Below are positions 47,464-56,955 of a stretch of DNA of 64,000 nt, one piece after another (within the stretch, counting starts at the first letter, position 1; each line of letters starts with the position of its first letter). The position numbers and the translations under genes were made by a program. The stretch is from Bradyrhizobium genosp. L (GTDB taxonomy: Bacteria; Pseudomonadota; Alphaproteobacteria; Rhizobiales; Xanthobacteraceae): NCBI RefSeq assembly GCF_015624485.1, contig NZ_CP061378.1:434001-498000 (forward strand). Direction: 5' to 3'. The notes beneath the pieces were generated by a model, which did not search any database, was not told the origin of the DNA, and saw only the letters and a list, made by a program, of their open reading frames with translations.

Positions 47464-48051
47464 ATGACGCAGCACGACAATCGAGCCGAGGTCCGCGTTC
47501 CGAGCTGGATGGGGCAAGACGCGCCGCTCGAGGTCCGGGAGGCCGCCCCGCGCGCGCCGGCGGAGGAGGCCGGCGCCGTGGTTGTCCGCCAGCTCAACGG
47601 ACCGGTGACGGCGCTGCTGCTCTATATGAACGAGCTCAAGCAGCACAGCCATCAATTCGCGCAGACACCGGGCAACGGCATCTATTTGCGGCAGGTGATC
47701 GAGAACGCGCTCGAGCAGACCGAGCGCGTCTCCGCGATGCTGAAGCAGATTTCCGATCTCTATCCGAACGCGCTTCCAGCCGCCGATCTCAGGCCGCTGC
47801 GCGCCGACAAGCCGTCCCGTTCCGCGTCATCAGACGTGATGTTCGCGCCGGAAGCCGGCCGCAAGCCGCTGACCAAGCGCGAGCGCGAAGTGCTCAGCCT
47901 GATCAGTGACGGCTACTCCAACAAGCAGGGCGCGCTGCACATGAACATCAGCCCGCGCACCTTCGAGAGCCATCGCGCCGAGGCGATGCGCAAGCTCGGC
48001 GCGCGCAACACCGCCGATCTCGTCCGCAAGGCGCTGCTGCAGGGCGCCTGA
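47464..48051 (+). CDS. LuxR-type regulator without receiver domain
   Basis: 195 residues. The C-terminus (135-192) is a NarL/FixJ helix-turn-helix: LTKREREVLSLISDGYSNKQG, NISPRTFESHRAEAMRKLGARNTADLVRKAL. There is no receiver. Instead residues 40-100 form two predicted helices (VVVRQLNGPVTALLLYMNELK and VIENALEQTERVSAMLKQI) resembling the dimerisation hairpin of histidine kinases, without a clear phospho-accepting His in the usual place. It may sense a partner protein or simply dimerise. The HTH resembles that of the FixJ-like protein at 57911 (SPRT, LGARN-ADLVR), consistent with related DNA targets. Confidence 0.85.
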   Translation: MTQHDNRAEVRVPSWMGQDAPLEVREAAPRAPAEEAGAVVVRQLNGPVTALLLYMNELKQHSHQFAQTPGNGIYLRQVIENALEQTERVSAMLKQISDLYPNALPAADLRPLRADKPSRSASSDVMFAPEAGRKPLTKREREVLSLISDGYSNKQGALHMNISPRTFESHRAEAMRKLGARNTADLVRKALLQGA

Positions 48052-48066
48052 ACGGCAGTTATTTTT

Positions 48067-48315
48067 TCAAAGATAATCTTCTGTGGCGAGGCAGAGCAGC
48101 GGCGCGCGCCGCGTGGTCGATGCCGCGGGTTTCGGCTCGTCCGGGACGATCGTGATCACCCAAGCCGAAGCCGTGCCGACCCTGCTTTCGACGATCGAGC
48201 GCACGCGTCCGGTGACGGCCGTGCCGGCCGAGCGGACGGTGGCGGAGCGGCCGTTGAACTGGGCGATGCGGAAGCGCCTGGCTTCCTTGTGGTCGGTCGT
48301 CTCGTACGTCAGCAT
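48067..48315 (-). CDS. Small conserved-looking hypothetical protein
   Basis: 82 residues from MLTYETTDHKEARRF. Predicted strands (RFRIAQFNGRSATVRSAGTAVTGRVRSI, SAWVITIVPDEP) suggest a small beta-barrel-like domain. I do not recognise the family. GGGGGAG lies 4 bases before the ATG at 48315; an ATG four codons upstream is the alternative. A perfect CCGTA-N4-TACGG palindrome lies about 60 bp upstream, so it probably belongs to the same regulon as the LuxR and chemotaxis genes. Confidence 0.65.
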   Translation of the reverse strand: MLTYETTDHKEARRFRIAQFNGRSATVRSAGTAVTGRVRSIVESRVGTASAWVITIVPDEPKPAASTTRRAPLLCLATEDYL

Positions 48316-48375
48316 CGGCTCCCCCATCCTCGGCGCAACTGTGGGGATGCAACGTTATCCGACGGTGAAAATCGT

Positions 48376-48395
48376 GAGCCGTAGAAGTACGGCTC
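48376..48395. promoter_or_regulatory. CCGTA-N4-TACGG palindrome, perfect site 3
   Basis: GAGCCGTA-GAAG-TACGGCTC is a perfect 8+8 dyad between the minus-strand small gene (start 48315) and the end of the Crp-like gene (48408). By position it should control the small gene. Confidence 0.6.
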
Positions 48396-48407
48396 GCCGG
48401 CCGTATA

Positions 48408-49151
48408 TCACCCGCCGGCGTCCTCACCCTGCAGCAGTCCCGCATACTGCGCCTTGACCGCGGCGTAGCATTCGCATGAAGTCCGCATCAGGCCGTCGAC
48501 ATTGGTGATCTCGATATGGCCGCGGCTGTAATGGATGAAGTTCGCCTGCTGCAGGGTGTGCGCGACCAGCGACACGCTGTTGCGCCGCGCGCCGATCATC
48601 TGCGCCATCGCCTCCTGCGTCAGCACGATCTTGTTGCTGCCGGAGAGATCGCGCGTATGCAGCAGGCACCGCGCCAGCCGTGATTCCACGGTGTGCGCGG
48701 CATTGCAGCCGGCAGTCTGCTGGATCTGGGCATAGACGGCGAGCCCGTGCCGGATCAGCGCGGCGCGAAGCGTCGGGCTCGCGCCGGCGGCCGCCCGCAA
48801 CGCGCCGACCTCGATCGCCGAACAGGCGCCGGGCACCAGCACGACGGCATTGTTCAAGACGCGCGCCTCGACCAGCGGCGTGAACGCGCCGTAGAGGCTG
48901 TCGCGGCCGACCATCGCGACCTGCACGCGCTCGCCTTTCGCCAGCTTGACCACCAACGAGATCACGCCCTTGTGAGGCATGTAAATGCGGTTGAGCATTT
49001 CGTCGGTCTCGACCAGCACCGTGTCAGCCACGAGCTCGATCGTGCGCAAATGCTGCCGGATCAATTCGAAATCGCTATCCGACAGCGCCGCCAGAAATCC
49101 ATTAGGTGATCGCGGAAACGTATCCAAAGCAACCTCCTGCCTTTCCGGCAA
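48408..49151 (-). CDS. Crp/Fnr-family transcriptional regulator (paralogue A)
   Basis: 247 residues. An N-terminal cyclic-nucleotide-binding-like beta barrel (NRIYMPHKGVISLVVKLAKGERVQVAMVGRDSLYGAF) is followed by a C-terminal helix-turn-helix (LTQEAMAQMIGARRNSVSLVAHTLQQANFIHYSRGHIEI). The four-cysteine cluster of Fnr/FixK is absent and the phosphate-binding cassette of true CRP is not evident, so the ligand is unknown. It is closely related to the next gene (shared VGRDS, QMIG-RRN-VS-VAH, YSRGHIEIT, CECY), a tandem duplication. Confidence 0.9.
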   Translation of the reverse strand: MPERQEVALDTFPRSPNGFLAALSDSDFELIRQHLRTIELVADTVLVETDEMLNRIYMPHKGVISLVVKLAKGERVQVAMVGRDSLYGAFTPLVEARVLNNAVVLVPGACSAIEVGALRAAAGASPTLRAALIRHGLAVYAQIQQTAGCNAAHTVESRLARCLLHTRDLSGSNKIVLTQEAMAQMIGARRNSVSLVAHTLQQANFIHYSRGHIEITNVDGLMRTSCECYAAVKAQYAGLLQGEDAGG

Positions 49152-49299
49152 AGCTTGACTCTGGGCACCACGGCTGACGCGCGCAGCCGGACGTCCCCGC
49201 GTCCCATCCTGCCACGTCTTGAACCTGAGCAGAATACGCCGATTGCCGCATCGCGGCAGCCCGCATATCAGATTTCGGCAACTGGCTGGCTCGCTCCGG

Positions 49300-50010
49300 T
49301 CAATCCTCCGGCCCGATCAATTGCTCGGCGTGCAGCCTGACCGTCCCGTAGCACTCGCAGGCCGCCTTCCGCAGGCCGTCGGTGTCGGTGATTTCGATAT
49401 GCCCGCGGCTGTAGCGCAGGATGCCGGCCTGCTGAAAGCCATGTGCGACGATCGAGACCGCGTTGCGTCGGACACCGATCATCTGCGCCAGCATCTCCTG
49501 GGTCAGCGGCAACGCCTCGCTGCCGCAAAGATCGCGCGCGCGCAGCAGCCAGCGCGACAGCCGCGCCTCCACCGGATGCGAGACGTTGCAGGCGACCGAT
49601 TGTTGCGTCTGCGCCATCAGCGCCTGCTCATAAAGAGCGACCAGGGTCCGGAAGGCGGCGCTGCGATCCACGATCTCGCGGAAATCTTCCGCCCGCAACA
49701 CCGAAGCGGTGCCCGGCACCACGACGATGGCGTCCGCGAGCAGCGGCCGTGCATAAAGCGCAGCCGACGCGCCGACAATGCTGTCGCGTCCGATCGTGGC
49801 GATCTCGACCGACTGCCCGTCGGACAGATTGACCATCAGCGAGACCACGCCGCTGTGCGGCAGGTAGACCCGCTGCACCGGCGCGCCGGCGTCGGCCAGC
49901 ACTGTTTCCTTGGTCAACTCGACGGTTTCGAGAAGCGGATGAAGTTGCGCGTAATCCGCAGCGGGAAGCGCATGCAACAGACGATTGGGCGGACGTGCTA
50001 CCGCAGACAT
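49300..50010 (-). CDS. Crp/Fnr-family transcriptional regulator (paralogue B)
   Basis: 236 residues, same architecture as paralogue A: VQRVYLPHSGVVSLMVNLSDGQSVEIATIGRDSIVGAS in the sensor barrel, and LTQEMLAQMIGVRRNAVSIVAHGFQQAGILRYSRGHIEITD in the helix-turn-helix. The ATG at 50010 (MSAVARPPNRLL) has AGGAG at ideal spacing and is preferred to a start nine codons upstream. The 148-bp gap to paralogue A could hold a separate promoter. Confidence 0.9.
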   Translation of the reverse strand: MSAVARPPNRLLHALPAADYAQLHPLLETVELTKETVLADAGAPVQRVYLPHSGVVSLMVNLSDGQSVEIATIGRDSIVGASAALYARPLLADAIVVVPGTASVLRAEDFREIVDRSAAFRTLVALYEQALMAQTQQSVACNVSHPVEARLSRWLLRARDLCGSEALPLTQEMLAQMIGVRRNAVSIVAHGFQQAGILRYSRGHIEITDTDGLRKAACECYGTVRLHAEQLIGPED

Positions 50011-50498
50011 TGGATCTCCTGCCGAGGGCGGGAGCACTGCGGTCTCGCATCACCTACTCTTGGCGCGTGGAATGGCAACGAACATAGCTTGCCTGTCCAA
50101 TTGCACAAGAGTTGTGGCATCGACTTTATACCCTTTCGAGGGCAGACAGCCGATGCCGCACTGGCAATCGATATCGATTCGACCGAAGCACGCCTTTGCC
50201 GGCGATGCTACCACAGGAGATTGCAACTCTCGGTGGTATTTATTGATTTCCGTTAACTGTATTCCGCCGCGGCGATTCTGTCGTCAGGTTTTGCCAACCC
50301 GCCGCGGGTGGGCATCGGACCGGCGGCACCGGGCGGCGGTTTTGCGGCCGGCCGCAGAATGACCGGACCGCGCCCTCTGGGTATTTGTACGGAGCGCCGC
50401 TTTAACGAACGGGTCACGCCGCCGGCCCAGTGTGGCACGGACCGCCGCGTGAAATTTGCGGCGTCACGTCAATCGTGTTCATCCAGAAGGGTATCAGT
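50011..50498. other. Flagellin upstream control region
   Basis: No gene seen. It contains AT-rich stretches near 50230-50265 and the degenerate CCGTA-N4-TACGG site at 50379-50394. I could not identify a sigma-54 or sigma-28 promoter with confidence. Confidence 0.6.
50379..50394. promoter_or_regulatory. CCGTA-N4-TACGG palindrome, degenerate site 4
   Basis: GGGTA-TTTG-TACGG: the right arm and the GTA-N4-TAC core are kept, the two outer bases of the left arm are changed, and flanking CT/AG still pair. The TTTG spacer equals that of site 5 and, on the other strand, site 6. It lies about 105 bp before the flagellin start. Confidence 0.4.
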
Positions 50499-52025
50499 AT
50501 GTCCGGCATCGTCCTCTCGTCATCGGTCCGTCAGAATCTGCTTTCGCTGCAGTCGACCGCCGATCTCCTCGCCACCACGCAGAACCGTTTGTCGACCGGC
50601 AAGAAGGTCAACACTGCTCTCGACAATCCGACCAACTTCTTCACCGCGCAGTCGCTCGACAACCGCGCCAGCGACATCAACAACCTGCTCGACGGCATCG
50701 GCAACGGCGTCCAGGTGCTGCAGTCCGCCAACACCGGCATCACCTCGCTGCAGAAGCTGGTCGACAGCGCCAAGTCGGTCGCCAACCAGGCGCTGCAGGC
50801 GGCGGTCGGCTATTCGGCGAAGTCGTCGTTCACGACCGACCCGATCGCCGGCGCGACCACCGACAACCTGCTTGGCACCTCGGCTGCTGCGAGCAACGCC
50901 GTTCTGACCGGCTCGTCCGCGCTCGCCACGCTCGACCTGACGGCGGCCTCGACCGACCTGACCTTCAAGGTCAACTCCCAGACCGTCACGCTGGCGAAGG
51001 GCTCGTCCTACACCGCGACCCAGATCAAGGATGCGATCAACACCCAGGTCGGCACCAGCGCCAAGGTCGCCGCCACGCTCGATGGTTCCGGCAAGCTGGT
51101 TCTGACCAGCACCAACACCGCGGGCGCTTCGGACGCGGTCACCGTCGACACCTTCAGCTCCGGCGATGCGACGCAGCTCGGCTTCCCGGCCGGCGCTTCG
51201 GCGACCGCCAGCGGCTCCGCCGGCGGCAGCCCGCTCGACGGCCTCACGCTGACCATCGGCGCGACCGGCAATGGCACCGCCACCAGCATCACTTTCGGCA
51301 CCGGCAGCGGCAAGGTGAAGTCGCTCAACGATCTGAACAACGCGCTCGCGGGCAACAACCTGCAGGCCTCGCTCAGCGCAACCGGCGCGCTCACCATCAG
51401 CACCACCAACGATGCCGCCTCGGCGACCATCGGCACGGTCGGTGGCACCGCGGCCGATACCGGCAAGCTGTTCAACGGCAAGACCGGCAGCACTCCGGTG
51501 CAGGACCCGACTGGGCTGACGAACCGCGCCAACCTGGTCAACCAGTACAATAACATCCTGGATCAGATCACCACGACCGCCCAGGACGCGTCGTACAACG
51601 GCATCAACCTGCTCAATGGCGATCAGCTCAAGCTGACCTTCAACGAGACGGGCTCCTCGACGCTGAAGATCCAGGGCGTGACCTTCGACGCTTCCGGCCT
51701 CAACCTGACCAAGCTGACCGCCGGAACGGACTTCATCGACAACGCTTCGGCCAACGCCACGCTGAAGACGCTCAACTCGGCGAGCGGCCTGCTGCGTACC
51801 CAGGCGTCGACCCTCGGTTCGAACCTGTCGATCGTGCAGATCCGTCAGGACTTCTCGAAGAACCTGATCAACGTACTGCAGACCGGCTCGTCCAACCTGA
51901 CGCTGGCCGACACCAACGAGGAAGCGGCGAACAGCCAGGCGCTGTCGACCCGTCAGTCGATCGCGGTGTCCGCGCTGGCGCTCGCCAACCAGTCGCAGCA
52001 GAGCGTTCTGCAGCTGCTCCGTTAA
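50499..52025 (+). CDS. Flagellin
   Basis: 508 residues. The N-terminal D0/D1 region (SSSVRQNLLSLQSTADLLATTQNRLSTGKKVNTALDNPTNFFTAQSL) and the C-terminal D1/D0 region (QASTLGSNLSIVQIRQDFSKNLINVL... ALANQSQQSVLQLLR) are conserved and frame an Ala/Ser/Thr-rich variable middle (about 140-390) exposed on the filament. The terminal Arg of LLR is typical. It is exported without a cleaved signal by the flagellar type III system. The ATG at 50499 is preceded by AAGGG; upstream open codons are leader. A terminator follows at once. Confidence 0.95.
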   Translation: MSGIVLSSSVRQNLLSLQSTADLLATTQNRLSTGKKVNTALDNPTNFFTAQSLDNRASDINNLLDGIGNGVQVLQSANTGITSLQKLVDSAKSVANQALQAAVGYSAKSSFTTDPIAGATTDNLLGTSAAASNAVLTGSSALATLDLTAASTDLTFKVNSQTVTLAKGSSYTATQIKDAINTQVGTSAKVAATLDGSGKLVLTSTNTAGASDAVTVDTFSSGDATQLGFPAGASATASGSAGGSPLDGLTLTIGATGNGTATSITFGTGSGKVKSLNDLNNALAGNNLQASLSATGALTISTTNDAASATIGTVGGTAADTGKLFNGKTGSTPVQDPTGLTNRANLVNQYNNILDQITTTAQDASYNGINLLNGDQLKLTFNETGSSTLKIQGVTFDASGLNLTKLTAGTDFIDNASANATLKTLNSASGLLRTQASTLGSNLSIVQIRQDFSKNLINVLQTGSSNLTLADTNEEAANSQALSTRQSIAVSALALANQSQQSVLQLLR

Positions 52026-52053
52026 GCGCAGCCGCGACCGACATCGAATAGCG

Positions 52054-52085
52054 AGGCGGCGGAGGCAACTCCGCCGCCTTTGCTT
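52054..52085 (+). terminator. Rho-independent terminator of the flagellin gene
   Basis: AGGCGGCGGAG (52054-52064) pairs with CTCCGCCGCCT (52069-52079) over a GCAA tetraloop, followed by TTTGCTTG. It lies 28 bp past the flagellin stop. Confidence 0.85.
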
Positions 52086-52427
52086 GTGCGCTCGATCGCA
52101 TCATGATCCAGGGTTTGCGGTCCTCAACCAAAGGGCGATCGCCCCCGACGCAGGCTGATGTCGCAGCCGTGAAAGTTTCGCTGCACTTAACGGCGGCCGG
52201 ATTCCATTCGATTCAAATTGCGATGACCGGTGGAACGGGCTCTTTCCCGTTCGGGTGGTAAGTGCCTGTTACTGCGAGGCTGGCCACATGTCCCGATGCA
52301 TCGTGCAACATCTTGAAATGGTTCACCGTCCGTATTTGCACGGACGGCGAAATTAACGTCGCCGTGAAGCCGAGGGGGCTATCGATGCAGGGCGACCGTT
52401 CCGCAGCACTTTGAGGGGGCCTTTCCG
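52086..52427. other. Non-coding control region upstream of cheA
   Basis: No gene seen in about 340 bases between the flagellin terminator and cheA. It includes a palindromic control site at 52326-52347 and the cheA ribosome site (AGGGGG near 52411). Confidence 0.7.
52326..52347. promoter_or_regulatory. CCGTA-N4-TACGG palindrome, site 5 (cheA)
   Basis: CCGTCCGT (52326-52333) pairs perfectly with ACGGACGG (52340-52347). The inner core reads CCGTA-TTTG-CACGG, one base off the consensus. It lies about 80 bp upstream of the cheA start codon, where it could activate or repress the chemotaxis operon. Confidence 0.55.
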
Positions 52428-55142
52428 ATGGACGATCTGTTGCGCGAGTTCCTGACGGAGAGCAGCGAGAGCCTGGATACGGTCGACAATCAGCTGGTGC
52501 AGTTCGAGCAGGATCCGAACAACGCGAAGATCCTGGATAATATTTTTAGGCTTGTACACACCATCAAGGGCACCTGCGGTTTCCTGGGATTGCCGCGGCT
52601 GGAAGCACTTGCCCATGCCGGCGAGACCTTGATGGGCAAATTCCGCGACGGCATGCCGGTCAAGGCAGAGGCGGTGACGCTGATCCTGTCCTCGATCGAT
52701 CGCATCAAGGAGATTTTGGCGGGCCTCGAGGCGACCGAGGCCGAGCCCGAGGGCAACGATCGCGACCTGATCGATCAGCTGGAGGCGATGGTCGAGCGCG
52801 GCATGGCAGCCATGGCGGCCGCTGAAGAAGTGCCTGTCGTCGAAGCCCCGTCGATGCAGCCGGCGATGACCGAAGGCACGCTGGTGGTGCAGACCCTGGA
52901 GCGTCCGCTGCGTCCAGGCGAGGTCTCGCTCGACGAGCTCGAGCGCGCCTTCCGCGAGACCGAGACCGAAGCGGCCGCGCCGGCCCCGCCGCCGGTGGCA
53001 AAACCCGCCGCGCCCGTTGCCGAGGCCGCGCCCACCGAGGCCGCCAAGAAGCCGGTCCGCAAGACGGCCGCCGAGAGCGAGGTCCAGGAAGGCGACAAGA
53101 TCGCCAACCAGTCGATCCGGGTCAATGTCGACACCCTCGAACACCTCATGACCATGGTCTCCGAGCTGGTCTTGACCCGCAACCAGCTGCTCGAGATCTC
53201 CCGCCGCAACGAGGACACCGAGTTCAAGGTGCCGCTGCAGCGCCTCTCCAACGTCACCGCCGAGCTGCAGGAGGGCGTCATGAAGACGCGCATGCAGCCG
53301 ATCGGCAATGCCTGGCAGAAGCTGCCCCGCATCGTCCGCGACCTCTCCGGCGAACTCGGCAAGCAGATCGAGCTCGAGATGCACGGCGCCGACACCGAGC
53401 TCGACCGCCAGGTGCTCGACCTGATCAAGGATCCGCTGACGCACATGGTGCGCAACTCCGCCGATCACGGCCTGGAGACCCCGGCCGAGCGGGTCGCGAG
53501 CGGCAAGGGCGAGCAGGGCACCATCCGGCTGTCCGCCTATCACGAGGGCGGCCACATCATCATCTGCATCGCCGACAATGGAAGAGGGCTCAACACCGAG
53601 CGGATCAAGGCCAAGGCGCTCCAGAACGGTCTCGTCAGCGAGGCCGAACTGGAGAAGATGACCGAGGCCCAGATCCACAAGTTCATCTTCGCGCCGGGCT
53701 TCTCCACCGCAGCGCAGGTGACCTCGGTGTCCGGCCGCGGCGTCGGCATGGACGTGGTGCGCACCAATATCGACCAGATCGGCGGCACCATCGACATCAA
53801 GAGCGTGGCCGGCGAGGGCGCCAGTGTCACCATCAAGATCCCGCTCACCCTGGCGATCGTCTCGGCTTTGATCGTGGAAGCCGGCGGCGACCGCTTTGCG
53901 ATCCCGCAATTGTCTGTGGTCGAGCTGGTGCGGGCCCGCGCCAACTCCGAGCACCGCATCGAGCGGATCAAGGACACCGCGGTCTTGCGGTTGCGCAACA
54001 AGCTGCTGCCGCTGATCCATCTCAAGAAGCTGCTCAAGATCGACGACGGCGCCACCACCGACGCCGAGAACGGCTTTATCGTCGTGACGCAAGTCGGCAG
54101 CCAGACCTTCGGCATCGTGGTCGACGGCGTGTTCCACACCGAGGAGATCGTGGTCAAGCCGATGTCCACGAAGCTGCGCCACATCGACATGTTCTCCGGC
54201 AATACCATCCTGGGCGATGGCGCCGTGATCATGATCATCGACCCCAACGGGATCGCCAAGGCGCTGGGCGCCGCCGGCTCCTCCGCCCATGACATGGCCG
54301 ATGACAGCGCCGCTGCGCACGCCAATGGCGGCGAGCAGCTGACCTCGCTGCTGGTGTTCCGCGCCGGCAATCACCAGCCCAAGGCGGTGCCGCTCAGCCT
54401 CGTCACCCGGCTGGAGGAGATTGCGGCCGACAAGATCGAGCTCAGTAACGGCCGCTACATGGTGCAGTACCGCGAGCAGCTGATGCCGCTGGTGCAGATG
54501 GCCGGCGTCCAGGTGCAGACCCAAGGCTCGCAGCCGATCCTGGTGTTCGCCGATGACGGCCGCTCGATGGGGCTCGTGGTCGACGAGATCATCGACATCG
54601 TCGAGGAGCGCCTCAACATCGAGGTCGCAGGCAGCCAGGACGGCATTCTGGGCTCGGCCGTGATCAAGGGCCAGGCCACCGAGGTGATCGACGTCGGCCA
54701 CTTCCTGCCGATGGCGTTTGCCGACTGGTTCTCGCGCAAGGAGATGCGCCCGTCGATGTCGGCGCAGTCGGTGCTGCTGGTCGACGACAGTGCCTTCTTC
54801 CGCAACATGCTGGCGCCGGTGCTGAAGGCCGCCGGCTACCGGGTACGGACCGCGCCGAACGCCCAGGAGGGCCTCGCCGCGCTGCGCTCGGGGCAAAGCT
54901 TCGACGTGGTGCTGACCGACATCGAGATGCCCGAGATGAACGGGTTCGAGTTCGCCGAGAGCATCCGCTCCGACCACAATCTCACGGGCATGCCGATCAT
55001 CGCGCTGTCGGCGATGATCTCGCCGGCGGCAATCGAGCGCGGCCGGCAGGCCGGCTTCCATGACTACGTGGCAAAATTCGATCGTCCCGGGCTGATCGCG
55101 GCGCTGAAAGAGCAGACCGCCGAACTGAGCCGGGCGGCCTAA
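52428..55142 (+). CDS. cheA: Hybrid chemotaxis histidine kinase CheA with C-terminal receiver
   Basis: 904 residues. An HPt domain with phospho-acceptor H44 (RLVHTIKGTCGFLGL), a Pro/Ala/Glu-rich linker (about 140-225), the dimerisation domain (SIRVNVDTLEHLMTMVSELVLTRNQLLEI), the ATPase domain (HMVRNSADHGLE, DNGRGL, SGRGVGMDVVRTNI), a CheW-like domain, a second CheW-like stretch (about 635-765), and a C-terminal receiver (VLLVDDSAFFRNML, phospho-Asp in VLTDIEMPEMNGFEF). No P2 domain is obvious. The receiver probably acts as a phosphate sink or in cis regulation. It starts the cheA-cheW-cheY-cheR operon. Confidence 0.95.
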   Translation: MDDLLREFLTESSESLDTVDNQLVQFEQDPNNAKILDNIFRLVHTIKGTCGFLGLPRLEALAHAGETLMGKFRDGMPVKAEAVTLILSSIDRIKEILAGLEATEAEPEGNDRDLIDQLEAMVERGMAAMAAAEEVPVVEAPSMQPAMTEGTLVVQTLERPLRPGEVSLDELERAFRETETEAAAPAPPPVAKPAAPVAEAAPTEAAKKPVRKTAAESEVQEGDKIANQSIRVNVDTLEHLMTMVSELVLTRNQLLEISRRNEDTEFKVPLQRLSNVTAELQEGVMKTRMQPIGNAWQKLPRIVRDLSGELGKQIELEMHGADTELDRQVLDLIKDPLTHMVRNSADHGLETPAERVASGKGEQGTIRLSAYHEGGHIIICIADNGRGLNTERIKAKALQNGLVSEAELEKMTEAQIHKFIFAPGFSTAAQVTSVSGRGVGMDVVRTNIDQIGGTIDIKSVAGEGASVTIKIPLTLAIVSALIVEAGGDRFAIPQLSVVELVRARANSEHRIERIKDTAVLRLRNKLLPLIHLKKLLKIDDGATTDAENGFIVVTQVGSQTFGIVVDGVFHTEEIVVKPMSTKLRHIDMFSGNTILGDGAVIMIIDPNGIAKALGAAGSSAHDMADDSAAAHANGGEQLTSLLVFRAGNHQPKAVPLSLVTRLEEIAADKIELSNGRYMVQYREQLMPLVQMAGVQVQTQGSQPILVFADDGRSMGLVVDEIIDIVEERLNIEVAGSQDGILGSAVIKGQATEVIDVGHFLPMAFADWFSRKEMRPSMSAQSVLLVDDSAFFRNMLAPVLKAAGYRVRTAPNAQEGLAALRSGQSFDVVLTDIEMPEMNGFEFAESIRSDHNLTGMPIIALSAMISPAAIERGRQAGFHDYVAKFDRPGLIAALKEQTAELSRAA

Positions 55143-55154
55143 AGGGATCACAGG

Positions 55155-55628
55155 ATGACCAGCAAGACCGAAACCACCGAAGGCGCGATGTCCGAATACG
55201 TCACCGCCGTGATCGGCGGGCAGCTATTTGGCTTGCCGATCTCCCGTGTCCAGGACGTCTTCATGCCGGAGCGGCTGACGCGGGTTCCGCTGGCCTCCAG
55301 CGAGATCGCCGGCGTGCTCAACCTGCGCGGCCGCATCGTCACCGTGGTCGACATGCGGGCCCGGCTCGGGCTGCCCAAGGCCGATGACGGCCAGCCGCCG
55401 ATGGCGGTCGGCGTCGACCAGCGCGGTGAATCCTATGGCCTGCTGATCGACCAGATCGGCGAGGTGCTGCGGCTGCCCGATGCCAGCCGCGAGGACAACC
55501 CGGTCAATCTCGATCCGCGGATGGCCAAGCTCGCCGGCGGCGTCCACCGCCTCGACGGCCAGCTCATGGTCGTGCTCGACGTCGATCGCGTGCTCGAATT
55601 GGTGCCAAAAACGGCTGCTGCAGCTTAA
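55155..55628 (+). CDS. cheW: Chemotaxis coupling protein
   Basis: 157 residues of CheW fold: EYVTAVIGGQLFGLPISRVQDVF, then GVLNLRGRIVTVVDMRARLGL and GLLIDQIGEVLRL. It links receptors to CheA at the cell pole. AAAGGGATCACAGG precedes the ATG, 12 bp after cheA. An internal ATG at codon 12 is possible but less well placed. Confidence 0.93.
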   Translation: MTSKTETTEGAMSEYVTAVIGGQLFGLPISRVQDVFMPERLTRVPLASSEIAGVLNLRGRIVTVVDMRARLGLPKADDGQPPMAVGVDQRGESYGLLIDQIGEVLRLPDASREDNPVNLDPRMAKLAGGVHRLDGQLMVVLDVDRVLELVPKTAAAA

Positions 55629-55671
55629 CGCCCGGTCGCGGAGACGGCGGGTTCAACAAGGAGGCCAACAC

Positions 55672-56058
<387 letters not shown>

Positions 56059-56091
56059 AGCAATTCCACCCTTTGCCGCTGCGAGGCTCCT

Positions 56092-56952
56092 GTGACGCCC
56101 CCTGACTACGAGTATCTGCGTAAGCTGTTCAAGGACCATTCCGGTCTCGATCTGTCCTCGGACAAGCAATATCTGATCGAGAGCCGCCTGCTGCCGCTGG
56201 CGCGCAAATGCGGCCTCGCCGGCATCCCCGACCTGTTGGCGAAAATGCGGGCCGGCTCGTCCCAGCACATCGTCCAGGCGGTCGAGGCGATGACCACCAA
56301 CGAGACCTTCTTCTTCCGCGACAAGGTCCCGTTCGATCATTTCCGCGACACCATCATGCCCAACGTGCTGAAGGCGCGCGCTGCGCGGCGCAGCATTCGG
56401 ATCTGGTGCGCTGCCGGCTCGACCGGCCAGGAGCCTTATTCGCTGGCGATGTGCCTGAAGGAGATGGCCGCCGCGCTCGCCGGCTGGCGGGTCGAGATAA
56501 CAGCGACCGATCTGTCGCAGGAGGTGCTGGAGAAGGCGAAGGCCGGCATCTACAGCCAGTTCGAGGTGCAGCGCGGACTGCCGATCCAGATGCTGGTCAA
56601 GCACTTCAAGCAGACCGGAGAATTCTGGCAGGTCAATCCGGAATTGCGCGCGATGGTGCAGCACCGCCAGCTCAATCTGCTGCACGATTTTTCGCAGCTC
56701 GGCACCTTCGACGTGATCTTCTGCCGCAACGTGCTGATCTATTTCGACCAGGACACCAAGATCAACGTCTTCAACCGTCTGGCACGATCGATGGAGGCCG
56801 ACGGCTTCCTGGTGCTCGGCGCTGCCGAGACGGTGGTCGGCCTGACCGACACCTTCAAGCCTGTCGCCGACCGCCGCGGCCTGTACCGGCCGAGCGGAGT
56901 GCGGGGCGCCGGTGCTGCGATGCCCAGGATCGCCGCGGTGGCGGGGTTTTGA
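56092..56952 (+). CDS. cheR: Chemotaxis receptor methyltransferase CheR
   Basis: 286 residues from a GTG start (TPPDYEYLRKLFKDHSGLDLS). The N-terminal helical domain is followed by TNETFFFRDKVPFDHF and the SAM motif RIWCAAGSTGQEPYSLAM, then FDVIFCRNVLIYFDQ, all CheR hallmarks. It methylates receptor glutamates for adaptation. No cheB demethylase lies in the operon or elsewhere in the window. Confidence 0.94.
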   Translation: MTPPDYEYLRKLFKDHSGLDLSSDKQYLIESRLLPLARKCGLAGIPDLLAKMRAGSSQHIVQAVEAMTTNETFFFRDKVPFDHFRDTIMPNVLKARAARRSIRIWCAAGSTGQEPYSLAMCLKEMAAALAGWRVEITATDLSQEVLEKAKAGIYSQFEVQRGLPIQMLVKHFKQTGEFWQVNPELRAMVQHRQLNLLHDFSQLGTFDVIFCRNVLIYFDQDTKINVFNRLARSMEADGFLVLGAAETVVGLTDTFKPVADRRGLYRPSGVRGAGAAMPRIAAVAGF

Positions 56953-56955
56953 GCA

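Noticed and set aside
50430..50460. Sigma-54 promoter for flagellin (TGGCACG near 50432)
   Set aside because: The -24 like TGGCAC has no TTGC at the required -12 distance.
52353..55151. 932-codon minus-strand frame opposite cheA
   Set aside because: cheA is certain from its HPt, ATPase, CheW and receiver motifs. The opposite frame is a mirror artefact.
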